From Marasmius tenuissimus (taxonomy: Eukaryota; Basidiomycota; Agaricomycetes; Agaricales; Marasmiaceae), in the NCBI GenBank assembly GCA_029532415.1, contig JAQOTA010000008.1, positions 124,001 to 188,000 on the forward strand: a stretch of DNA of 64,000 nt, in the 5' to 3' direction. The position numbers and the translations under genes are program-made. Positions 46,047 to 56,623 of this stretch are shown here, piece by piece (position 1 is the stretch's first letter; each line of letters starts with the position of its first letter). The notes beneath the pieces were generated by a model. The model worked only from the letters and a program-made list of their open reading frames with translations, was not told the origin of the DNA and did no database searches.

Positions 46047-48693
46047 ATGTCAGGCAGCAGGTTCTTCTCAAACGCAAGCAATAATCAATTTGGTGATGGC
46101 GTGACCTTTTCAATTGTGGAGAGGGACCAAGTCACTATTCACAATGACATGGGCAGGGAATCACAGTGGATTACTTTGGTGCGCAAGAAATTATTCTGTC
46201 GAGAATAACACTCTGAACCTCGAGTCTAGAACGGTGATACTTATCGAAGGATCCCCGTAGGGGATATCATTGTACGGAGGAATGTGTCTTCGACGGTTCT
46301 GGATGTCACTGTCGACACCCGACGCCAAGTGTCAACTGTTGGAGCGTCACAAACATCGGGGGAGCTTAAAGTGGTTAAACTCAGGAAGACAACCCAACAC
46401 GTTGGATTAATAGGACTTCCAGAAGGTTTTACTGCCGTGAAGGTGGAGACCGTGGAGAAAGATCATGCCGAGGCACTCAGCAGCGTGAGTACACTTCAAG
46501 AGGTCTGATATAAAGGATAACTATTAACAACACAAGTTCCTATAGATAATGGAGCGGCTGTGTCGGGAGATGTTGTCGCACCGGTACATCAAGTTCCTAA
46601 CTGATGCATCACTGATTCAACTCTTACCAGGTCGCCACTAGTCACCCAGCTGATTGGATTTGGCTGGTCGGAGCGGCCGACATTCCTATTCCACGACGGT
46701 GAGATTTAATCTCATTTCACCTCTGTGTGGATATTGACAGCGTACGTTCTAGAACTTGCCAACGGTAATGAATACGTCGACGAGATTATAGCGCAAGACA
46801 ATTGGGTTGTATACTACTACCTTTGGTATACACTGGTATGCCTGGCTTTTCAATGTCCCGCATCAGCTGATAGTGCTTGCAGACAACCTCATTTTTTGCT
46901 TTGTGGGGCAATGAGAGTCTTATGGTGCCAGTGAGTGGGTTATTTTTAGAGTCAACTACCTATTAATAGCACAGCAGGTGTCGGCGAAGGAGTTGTTTTG
47001 GATGTTCAACCCGAGAACCCACGCTTGGCAGTACAACGTGGCTTCGTTTTCAATTTCACCACCGAGCAACAACATCTCTCTTGACCCACTCACCTATCCC
47101 CCACTACAACTTCGCCAAGACACCCGTCCACGACTCGACGCCGACGGAATTGTCTCCTGCTTCGAAGAGCAATTCGGCGACTTCTTACATGTGATTGCGT
47201 CATTGGGTGCAACGAAGCACGTCATAGAACTGTCAAATTTTGCATGACACGGTTATTTGACCTTCGGGGCCGTTGTCGACCGCAACAAACCCGAAATTCT
47301 CGCCTACTTCCCTTCCACCCCTTCTCCCCGGTGGTTTTGTGACAGTCGCGGCACCGATGTTCAAGCCAGCTATTCCACCTCTGGTAAGTACATCTACCCA
47401 TTCCATCCTCCTTGTGCTGAGTTTTCCAGTCCCCTCCCGTGTTGATCTCTTATTCCAAAACACCGACCTTAACCGAGTACGCCTCGACTTCTCTTCTCGC
47501 CTTCCAGATTCACTTCAATGTTGCACCGCATACCTAAGCCAGTCTGTCCCGTTTTACGAAAACTGTTATGATTCTCGTAATGACCTTGGTGAGTGTCCCT
47601 AACAAATTCCCTCTTTCTCCTGCTGATGACACGTAGTGTGTATTAATGAGGTCCAATTCTCCCTTGTCGGCACCTTCCAATCCAACCCCACGAGTTCCAC
47701 TACTCCGGTGTACCTGTTTGTTCCGCCCATTCCTGTTGAGGTAGTCAATAATGTTTACTGTATCCGTTATCCTCTTCCCGACACTCTCTTCTTCTGGTGC
47801 TCGGATCCCGATGGACAAAATGTCATTTGTGAGGAGAACTGGGAGGAATATGGAATCCCTCAGCTAGAAACCTTCACATGGATGGGTTCGTCGTGGTCCT
47901 GGGATAGGTACGAATCAGTGCGAGATCATCTAAGGAAGAAGAGCTGTTCTTTGGACGGGAGGCAATATGCACGGGAACACGATTATCCCGAGCTGGCATA
48001 TGGTGAGTGATAGTTTGGCGAGATAATCAAGACTAGTAGCTTTACGTTTGTAACATTAGGCGATCCTCACAGCCCCAGGATCACGGTTGTGGAGGAGCCG
48101 GATATACCTGAAGACATCGATGGTTTCTCCGAGCAGTCGGAACACCAAGGTTAGTCTTTCCACTCCTTACTATGACAATCCTACTCATGATAGAGCTGTA
48201 GATGATGCCAATGATATTGGTTTGATACCTCTCGACCAACCCAGCAGCGAAGCGCTAGAAACTCGATGCATTGAGACTAATCATATTGAGACGTGTGCGG
48301 ATATGGCTCCTTATGACTCCCATCTGGGTCTTGTTTTTAACTTGTTTTCAGCTACTTCTTCATCGAATAAAGACGACCAAGAGGGCCCCAAAGCGCGTAG
48401 TATCCATGATCTAGGTCAGTACCACTTTGGTAGAATACTCGAATTATACTCGGCTACTGATCTTGACTGAACCTCCCGTAGCACCGTCGCTTCGTTCCTC
48501 CCAATCCTATAGCAACGAGTATCAACTGCCGGCATGGCCTCGAGCTATATACGAGCTTTTCGTGCTGGTTTGGTCGATTGCTGTGGTCATACTCTCCGTC
48601 GGTGTTGACAGAGTGACACGGGTGGTGGGCAGGACAAGCCTGAAGAATATGGGCGTTAGATCGATAGCCGAGACAGAAAGAAACTACGCATGA
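46047..48693 (+). pseudogene. Family copy E (single nonsense codon)
   Basis: Exons are 46047-46178, 46230-46484, 46546-46583, 46631-46698, 46753-46835, 46883-46930, 46978-47383, 47430-47588, 47637-48002, 48060-48149, 48202-48414 and 48482-48693. All exon lengths and phases match copy A, and the full frame would give 689 residues. The only break is TGA at 47245-47247 in exon 7, where A, C and D encode the Arg of FARHGY; a single C-to-T change explains it. Translation would stop after 297 residues. Its last exon keeps the longer ancestral tail that A and B have cut short. It could be a very young pseudogene or a polymorphic allele. Confidence 0.8.
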
Positions 48694-50604
48694 GCAGTCA
48701 ACAAACTGATAAATATTCCGACATGGAATGCATATAAAAGTGTGCGCATAATTGTGATTTCTTAACATGTATTATGCTCGTTTGTAGTATCAGTCACTCT
48801 ATTGGACGATCTTGATATGCCCACATGAACCGTAAACCAAGTTATAGAACATCTTCTCGCGTTCTATGTGTCCGTTCTCGCTGTGGCATTTCAACATGTT
48901 GTAGAATTGTCTCAGGCCCCAGGGTTCCCGGACACCGGGGAGTAGAAGTTCGTTCCGCCGAGAGCCACCGTAGCTCTTGCAGAAAATTGTACCTTGCCTG
49001 TTTCGTGAGGATCTATAAACCCAAAAACAAACGTGAGCCTCAAAATGCAATAATAACCGAGCAAAATGATGCTCGCCGAAGTAAATCATAATATCCTTCC
49101 CTCCAGAGCCAACGTCGTTTCTTCTCTCGCTTCACAGCATTGGCTGAGGAATGGGTTCCACCACGGAGACCAACATCCCTAAAATTGTGGCTTGTGAGCC
49201 CACACAGCCGACCCTCCTTCGTTTATTTGCGACTAGAATGACTGAATATGCGCGTCAGCCTTGGGGGAAAATGGGAAGTCAACGGAATCATGCCCACTCA
49301 ACAATCCCGCATATTGCTCCGTCAATACTGGCATTCTGTTCCTCCCTGCCTGGGTGTAACATGGGCCTACGACTTCAATATTAGTCCTGACTTTTCCCCC
49401 GATCCAAAATACATCAGGAGTTTCGGACTTTGATGGTCGTGGATGGTTGCAGGTGGTACCACCCTAAACCATCAAAGAAAATCCGGGAATTGGCAATTGG
49501 CAACCTAAGTCAATTTTCCCGACAATCTGATTTTCTGGAGCTCTGTCAAACCACACTTCCACCGAGTTTTTTTCACAAACACCTCCAGTTAGATCCTAAA
49601 CTTACCTTTTCGAGCTCTAAAGCTCATGTTCTTGCCCTGTGCATGCTGCACGACACCAACAACATTACCTTTTTTGCCGGACCATCAGAAATTGTGGTGC
49701 ACAGTCCCGAGTCGGCGAGTTTACTTCGGCACATAGTATGGTGGCAATGGAATCAAACGATGTGGTTAGTCATTATAGATAGGCTTCGTAAGATGCAGTG
49801 GGTAAAAAGATGTTCGGTTCGTTGTCTCAGTGAGGATCCGGGTTCTTCGTCGCAGTGGTGCATTTGTCATTTGTTAAACGGGCTTTCTATCACTAAAGTC
49901 GGTGAGAGGTTGGCGAAACTAGCAAATATAAGTCACTGTGACATAATTCGTAATGTATACAATGCGTCGTCTCCTCGTCCGTGACCTGACGCGTGAAGAC
50001 CCTGGCAAAGCAGCTCTGTGAGAAGCTAAAAAGGAGGACGTTTACTCACCCGAGCTTATTTTGTACACTTCATCGACGGCGGAATCCTTCTCATGAACCA
50101 TCAGGCGCTCGCTAATTACCGAGCTCCCAGAACTTCGGAATATCTGCTTTACTTGTCGATCTTCGAGCTTTCGGACCTAAAAGGAGGCAAAGGCAGAGAA
50201 AACCTGAGTGTGCGCATCTAGAGAAGCCGGAATGCATAGCTGAGACCGATTCGGGCGACGTAAAGATGACCGGGGTCCGGGAGGTGCAACGTCAAAGGAA
50301 TGTGGTCAAAATCACTATTATGGGCTGAACTCGAGACTCGAGAGTATACTCTGCTTCAGATTGGAGCGGCACCTTTCTAGACGTCTACCGCTAGGATTCC
50401 AGCAGTCATGTTGTGTCAACCAAAAATTCGACGAATTTCGAAATTCGAACAAGGCTGGGTAAACAGTAACGGCGGTAGTATTGCTTGAAAGTTCTCTGTT
50501 TTCGTCTTCATGGTCCGTCAAATGTGGTCAGAGTACAGAGTTGTCTTCTGGCTTGAAGTGGATCCAGACGGTAAGAACAATGAATTTCGGCACAATCAGC
50601 AGAT
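48694..50604. repeat. Spacer downstream of copy E, Q-type
   Basis: Segments correspond to 12700-15000 and 33650-35030. A 184-codon + strand open stretch (49430-49984) lies in this repeat and is not preserved in the related copies, so it is not called. The gypsy element is inserted at the right end. Confidence 0.5.
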
Positions 50605-50609
50605 CAGAC
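50605..50609. other. Left target-site duplication CAGAC of the gypsy element
   Basis: CAGAC precedes the left LTR and is repeated exactly at 58235-58239 after the right LTR. Confidence 0.95.
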
Positions 50610-50933
50610 TGTTATGACTGGTGTTCACAACGTAAGCTCAATACTGAGTTATCGACCTGTCTTGGTTCTGGTGTCGTGAATGTGAGATTGAGTTGTAAGG
50701 TCAAGCTGAAGAGCACGACCTACTACTGTACAAGTATAAATACTAAAGCTGAAACTCCATACATACTGCGAACTGTTGTAAATACTGCGATCTGAAGCTG
50801 CGTACATACTGCGAACTACTGCGAATACTGTAGTCTGATAAATAACACTGCAATCAGATAAATAATCGTATCAGAGTCATAGATAAGATATCATAAATAA
50901 AAGAAATGATATACCCCTTTCGTAACTGTAACA
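50610..50933 (-). repeat. Gypsy 3' LTR (left)
   Basis: It has TGTTA...TAACA ends and is 324 bp long. It matches the right LTR except TTTCGT against TTCTGT near the right end. It contains repeated ACTGCGA units (5 by eye) and paired TCTGATAAATAA/CAGATAAATAA stretches. The sequence just upstream on the - strand (GACGGGGTAA) is the likely polypurine tract. Confidence 0.95.
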
Positions 50934-51003
50934 TTACCCCGTCTTTATATTGAATGTCCACATTCAATTTCGCATAGTCATCCTAAATCCAATTTCCCAC
51001 CTA

Positions 51004-52116
51004 TCAGAATTGAACTGGTTCGTCACAAATGTTGGATGCTGTAACATTGTCGTAATCATTGTCATAATCAGAGTCAGGAACGTTAGGTTGGCGCGGTTGC
51101 AGGAAAGGTCGTTGAGGGCAGGTAGAAGGATAATGCCCTGGAGATCGTCGGTTGCAGTAATTGCAAACCCATGTATTGCAGGAATGGGCGAAATGTCCGA
51201 ACCCGTTACAGCTGAAACATGCGTCTCGAGAATTGGGTCTTCTCGATGGTCTGACTCGTGTTCTAACAGTTTGTCGTTGATTGGGTCTGTTAGGAAGGGA
51301 AACTGGTGCGGAGCGATTCAAATTGATAGATGATTGTGAGCTTCGTCGAGATCCTCCTCGTGGTCCTCTAGGACGATTTCGTTGTCGATTGGGTGTAGGA
51401 GCATTCGGTCTCGGGTCGTTAGTTTGAATTGGAGGTGGTTGGTATCGTAAATGTCCGATTGCTGACGCAATGACATTTTCTACCATTTGATCAGTGATGA
51501 TAGGAGGTGGAATAGGAATGGGAGCGGTTTCTACCGCTGTGGGTGGTTTGGCTACTGTGGACAAAATTTCTCCTTCCTCTTGTTCTTCCTTCACTACCAT
51601 CTTCCCCTTAAATCTCTTCTCTTCATTAACTCTGTTGATCTCTTCTGTGATTCGATGTTCTTCTCCGATTTTGATTTGTTCGAGCATTCCAAAGTTGAGA
51701 GCGTTTTTGGCTAACGTTCCCAAGCTTTCTCAAAGTCCTTGAACATGTTCAACTAGTTTTGTATGCTCCCATCGTAGATCATAGAAAGTACGGGCGAAGA
51801 AAATGAGATGTTCGTGGTTTTGGAGGTGATCTGTAACGAGCTTGTCATAGTCAGAGTTCACAAGTATTGCTTCGATGTTGTTGCCATCGGCGAGGTTAAT
51901 GAGTGTTCGGGAAGGATACTGAAGTTGGTCTATAAGGGAAGGCATGTCTTCGTGAGAGGAATTGTCGTCAATAGGTTGGTGTAAGGAGAGGTTGAAGTCA
52001 GGGTTTCAAGGATCGTCAAGGTAGGCTGGTGGTGGAGGTACTCGTTGACGAAGTACTGTGCGAAGCTGAGTTTCGTAAGTTTGTGAGGTGGATGCTGCTG
52101 CGTTGACAGAGACCAT
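51004..52116 (-). pseudogene. Third gypsy ORF: zinc-knuckle protein between pol and 3' LTR
   Basis: One reading frame runs from ATG at 52116-52114 to the stop at 51004, 47 nt downstream of the pol stop and on the same strand. It holds 370 codons with two in-frame TGA codons (52008-52006 and 51732-51730). The C-terminal half is Pro/Arg/Ser-rich and basic. It ends with two Cys-His clusters: CFSCNGFGHFAHSC (CX2CX4HX4C, the retroviral zinc knuckle) and CNYCNRRSPGHYPSTC (CX2CX6HX4C). The N-terminal part has no gag capsid motif that I recognise. Most Ty3/gypsy elements lack an ORF here; where one exists it is often envelope-like, but no signal or membrane segment is visible. An accessory nucleic-acid-binding protein or a captured second gag are the main options. 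Confidence 0.75.
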
Positions 52117-52708
52117 AGTGATATATTGTTATGAAGATGAATGAGAGTGATTGGGTGATTTCTTCAGCGAATTCGTCTCCTCTTTTTATACTCTTGAAGA
52201 GTTTCTTTGGCGTTCTTCAGAGCTTTGGCGGTAAGCCACTTGTTTTCTGAGGATGGTTCCCCTACCCAGGTGACAAGGTATTCGCGGGGTTTCTTCTTCG
52301 GCCGATGATCGATAATTGATTCTACTTCGTTTTCTTCTTCTCCGTCTATGATATCAGGTGACGGGTATGTCCAGTTCTTTCCATATGCCTCTGTTTCCTT
52401 GTATGGGGTTAAGAGGTTTGCGTGAAACACTGGATGAACCTTCCATTGTTCTGGCAGTGTCAGACGATATGTCACTGGTCCTAGAACTTCTTTGATTTTG
52501 AATGGTCCTTCTCTTTTTGGTGCTAACTTTCGTGTTTCGTACCCGAAATTGATGTTCTTTGCTTCTAACCAAACCCTTTGCCCAACCTTGAATGGTTCAT
52601 GCTTGTTCCACATACGATTCATCATTACTTGTCGAGCGAGTTCGTGTAATGCGAACGTTTCATCTCGGACCTTCTTGAGATCATTGAGTCTTTCTTCTGC
52701 ACTTGGAA

Positions 52709-52713
52709 CATTT
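52709..52713. other. Left target duplication ACATT of the nested solo LTR
   Basis: ACATT occurs at 52709-52713 and 53668-53672. Dropping the LTR and one ACATT puts the two pol halves back in the same frame across KKSNV/PSAEERL. Confidence 0.85.
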
Positions 52714-53667
52714 GTCATGAGTCAAGACAACATGACGTCCTAAATACAGAATTTCCACACATCCGAGGCTCAGAAGTCTTGCCGACAAGATGCCTGCTGG
52801 CGCTCGGGACATATCCGAGCGCTGGAGTTACGGAAATCGGACAGGTAGCCAGGAAAAAATATTAAAATCTGCCGCAGTATCCCCAATTGATTCCCATCCT
52901 GGGGAGCTATTAATTTTTCCCAAGGTCCCCACTACCACACAGCCTCTTTCCGCAGTAACGCTCATATTTCTTCTCTTTCAAGCTTTAGAGCCTCAGTATA
53001 ACTAATTTGTACGTCTCTCTTATTCCTCTTGACTGCGGAAAAACCTATTCAGTTCTGTTCCCGAGAATCTATAAGTTAGACCGGACCGTAGGTACGAGAC
53101 ATCCGTGTATTACATACTGAAAATGTATAAAAGGACTGAGGATTTCGCCAGAAATCCTCAGTCTAGATATTTTGAGCCCTCCTTGTTGCTTTTGCCCCCT
53201 TCCCTTGTGCTGTTTTGCCCCTCTAGTTCTATTCTCTATTTGCCCGTGTTCTTTGATAGCCTTAGCTGTCTTTGATTGCTCCTTCAACCCTCCATTTGCT
53301 TTACGGCACTTTTTGTGCAGGCTTTAGTATCTTCTCTCCCGTTTTCACACATCTCCGAGTCCCTCGCGTTCTCATAGATACATATTAACTCTATATATCA
53401 TAATAGAGTTTCTACGTGTGTTCTACTATTTTGTGTGATTCTAAGAGTCATTTTAAGAGTCCCGCATCAATTTCCAAGTCCTAATTCTCTGTATTCCGTG
53501 TTTGGTACTTACTAGAATTATCTACAAGTATCAACAGTTCTTTGAACAGACATTTTGCTTACTCAATCCTCTCTGTTGTTGCGTTGTGTTTCAAGTTCAC
53601 GATTGCCGTATAAGTCTTGAAATCTTGCTAGTCAAGTGCATCGGTTTTAGTTGTCAGCTTTGTCACA
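52714..53667 (+). repeat. Solo LTR (954 bp) of another retrotransposon, nested in gypsy pol
   Basis: It starts TGTCATGAGTC and ends TTTGTCACA (TG...CA), and is flanked by ACATT duplications. It contains a TATAAAAG box at 53126 in + orientation and no coding sequence, so it is a solo LTR left by LTR-LTR recombination. A perfect 12-bp inverted repeat lies just downstream of the TATA box. Confidence 0.88.
53135..53162 (+). promoter_or_regulatory. Perfect 12-bp hairpin at the predicted transcription start of the solo LTR
   Basis: ACTGAGGATTTC (53135-53146), loop GCCA, then GAAATCCTCAGT (53151-53162), an exact reverse complement. It begins 9 bases after the start of TATAAAAG (53126), so a start about 30 bp from the TATA box would fall inside or beside it. 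The role is not known. Confidence 0.75.
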
Positions 53668-53672
53668 ACATT
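53668..53672. other. Right target duplication ACATT of the nested solo LTR
   Basis: This is the exact partner of 52709-52713. Confidence 0.85.
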
Positions 53673-56623
53673 GGACTTTTTGATGATTGGTGGAATCGCT
53701 CGTGGGTTGTATCCCATCATAATGAAAAATGGGGAATGTTTCCTTGTTGAATGAATTCGATTGTTGTGAGTGAACTCCGCTGTTGGTAGATATTTTTTCC
53801 AGTCATGCTGTCTTCTAGCGCAGAACATCTGTAGATAGACTTCCACTTCTTGGTTAACTCGTTCTGTTTCTCCATCAGTTTGTGGGTGATATGCTGTACT
53901 CATTGAGAGTTTTATTCCACGTAATTTTCCGAGTTCTTTGAACGCATTAGCTGCAAATCTAGAATCTCTGTCGGAAATAATCTTGTCGGGTAATCCAAAT
54001 CTTTTGTAAACATAGTCGAGAAGAAGATTAGCTGCTCCTATCGCGTCAATCGTTTTTCGACAGGGTGCTAAAATTACCCCCTTCGTAGCTCCATGGTCAA
54101 CCACGACCAATAAGGAATCATCTCCGTCATTTTCTGGTAGATCAGTGATAAGATCCATAGTGAGATTTGTAAATGGCAATGCATTTTTCGGTGCTGGTAT
54201 CGGCATTAACGGTGCCTTTGTCGGATGTGTGTTGACCTTCATTTGTTGGCATAGTGCGCATCCTTCCATGAATTTCTTCACGTAAGAGTATATTCCGGGC
54301 CACCAGTAATCGTGTTTAACTTGTTTGAGAGTGTTGTATTGTCCCGGATGTCCTGCGTGAAGTGAATCATGATATTTCTTTGTTATCTTTCTTCTGAGTT
54401 CCTTGTCTTTTGGCACATAGCATTTATCCATAAAAAAGAGAAGCCCGTCTTCGATTTTCCAGTCTGATAATGCTGATTTGATTGGTGGTGCTCCGCTCTT
54501 TTTTAATGCTTCCACAGCTTTACTCATCAGATTGTCTCCCATTGTTTTCTCTGCTACTAGGCTGTGAAGTTCCGCATCGATTACGTTTACAAATAACTTG
54601 TCCGGTAGCATCACAATATCTTCGTTGTCGGTGTCTTCCGGTGGTATTAAATCCTCTCTTCGTGATAATGCATCGGATTGTGCCATTCGGTGTCCCGGTA
54701 CATGTATAAGCTTCAGATCAAACTCTGATAAAAACAGAGCCCATCTAGCTTGTCGGCGGTTAAGTTTCTGATGTGATCGGAAATAGGTGAGGTTTTTGTG
54801 ATCTGATAGTACTGTTGTCGGATGTTTTGAACCTAAAAGGTAATGTCGCCAGGTTTCTAGTGCTCGCACTATTGCTAATAGTTCTCGATCGTAGATTTCG
54901 TAGTTCCGTTCCGTTGGAGTGAATGAGTGTGATAGATATCCGCATGGGTGCCAATCTCCTTGTTCATCTCGTTGTTTCAGCACTGCTCTTGTTGCCCATT
55001 TAGAAGCATCGGCCTCTATTACAATTACATCCAGCATCCGCAATACTGGTTCTTCTAAAAACTTCTGTTTTAGTAATTTAAACACTCGATCTGTCTCCTC
55101 TTTCCATTCGAATTTGGTATCCTTTTTTGTTAAACCATTCAACGGTTTGGCAATCTCCGCGTATCGTCCAATGAATTTCCAGTAGAAGTTTCCAAACCCT
55201 AAGAAAGATCTGACCCCTTTCACTGTTGTTGGCTCTTTCCACTCTTTGATTCCTGCAAGTTTAACCGGGTTCATTGAAATGATTCCAGGTCTAATAATCA
55301 TTCTGAGAAAGTCAACTTCTTGCACATCGAACTTACACTTTTCTGGTTTAAGGTATAGGTCGTGTTCCTTGAGTCTTTGAAGGACTCGTTTTGTTCGGAT
55401 TTTGTGCATTTCCTTGTCCGATGAAAAGATCAGTATATCGTCCATATAAATTACCATCCATCCTTCGTCAATCATGTCACTAAAAATATCATCCATGAAG
55501 GCTTGAAATGTGGCTGGAGAATTGCTGAGTCCAAAAAACATTACCATGGGTTTGTATAACCCTTTGTTTGTTTTGAATGCTGCTTTCCATTGATCTCCGT
55601 CTTTGATTCGAATATTATTGTATCCATTCCTGAGGTCCATTTTTGAAAATATTGTTGCTCCTTTTAGCTTGTCCATTAAATCGGTGATTAGCGGTAATGG
55701 ATATGTATTTCGAATTGTTCCTTCATTTAGTTTTCTGTAGTCTTGGCATGGTCGAAAAGCTCCTTGTTCTTTCTTTGACACGAAGAAAAACGGGGAAGCC
55801 ATTGGTGATTTGGATGGTCGGATATACCCTTTTTGAAGGTTTTCCTTTAAGAATTCATCTTGTAATTCTTGTTCTTTCGGCGTCATAGGGTAGATTTTAC
55901 ATCCTGTTGGCATAAACCCTGGTTTGAAGTCAATTGCATGGTCATAAGTTCTCGATTCGGGAAATCGTTCTGCTGCCTTTTTCTCGAATCGTTCTTTGTA
56001 TTCTGAAAGATACATAGGAATTAGTTCTTCAATAGACTTTTTACCCTGATCTTTCTTTTACGCTAATTCTTGTGATACCGTTGTCTTGGCCCTGATATAA
56101 ACTTCTGGTGTTACTTGATCCTTGAGTTCCTGAAAGGTTCGGATACTGATATCGGATCTTTCCTGCCTGCTTCGAAATGTTAATGGATTATCTGGGAAAA
56201 ATAACGTACCTTTTGCCCAGTCGATCTGAGGATTTTGTTTCCGTAGCCAAGGGAGTCCAAGGATTATTTCTTCCTTTCCTAATCCAGAGACAAGAAACTG
56301 AATTTGCATTTCTGTTCCTCCTATTGTGACATCGAGTGAAGCAGATCTGCAGATCATTCTGGTCTTGTTCCGGGTCCCATCTACATTGAATACCTTGATC
56401 GGTTTTTCAAGTAGTTTCGTGTTTATTTGGTGTTTTTCCACGAACTCTTGATTGATGAAAGTTCCTCCTGCTCCTGAATCTATAAGTGTGTTAGTGTCGA
56501 TGGATTCTCCATTTCCAATCTCTATAAATACGGGAATATGTATTGAGTGTTGGTCAACAGTCGCTACAGTTAGATTGGAAATAGATATGGAAGTTGGCAG
56601 AGATGACGTCGATTCAGTCTGCC

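Noticed and set aside
49430..49984. A 184-codon + strand ORF
   Set aside because: It lies in the repeated Q-type spacer, related copies do not preserve the frame, and no motif is visible.
50481..50795. ORFs on the + strand across both gypsy LTRs (also 57791-58096)
   Set aside because: Their identical C-termini are LTR sequence; they are by-products of the repeat.
52717..53637. AGTCAAG at both ends as a 7-bp target duplication for the insert in pol
   Set aside because: These borders give no TG...CA ends and leave pol out of frame. The ACATT borders give both LTR ends and an in-frame join.
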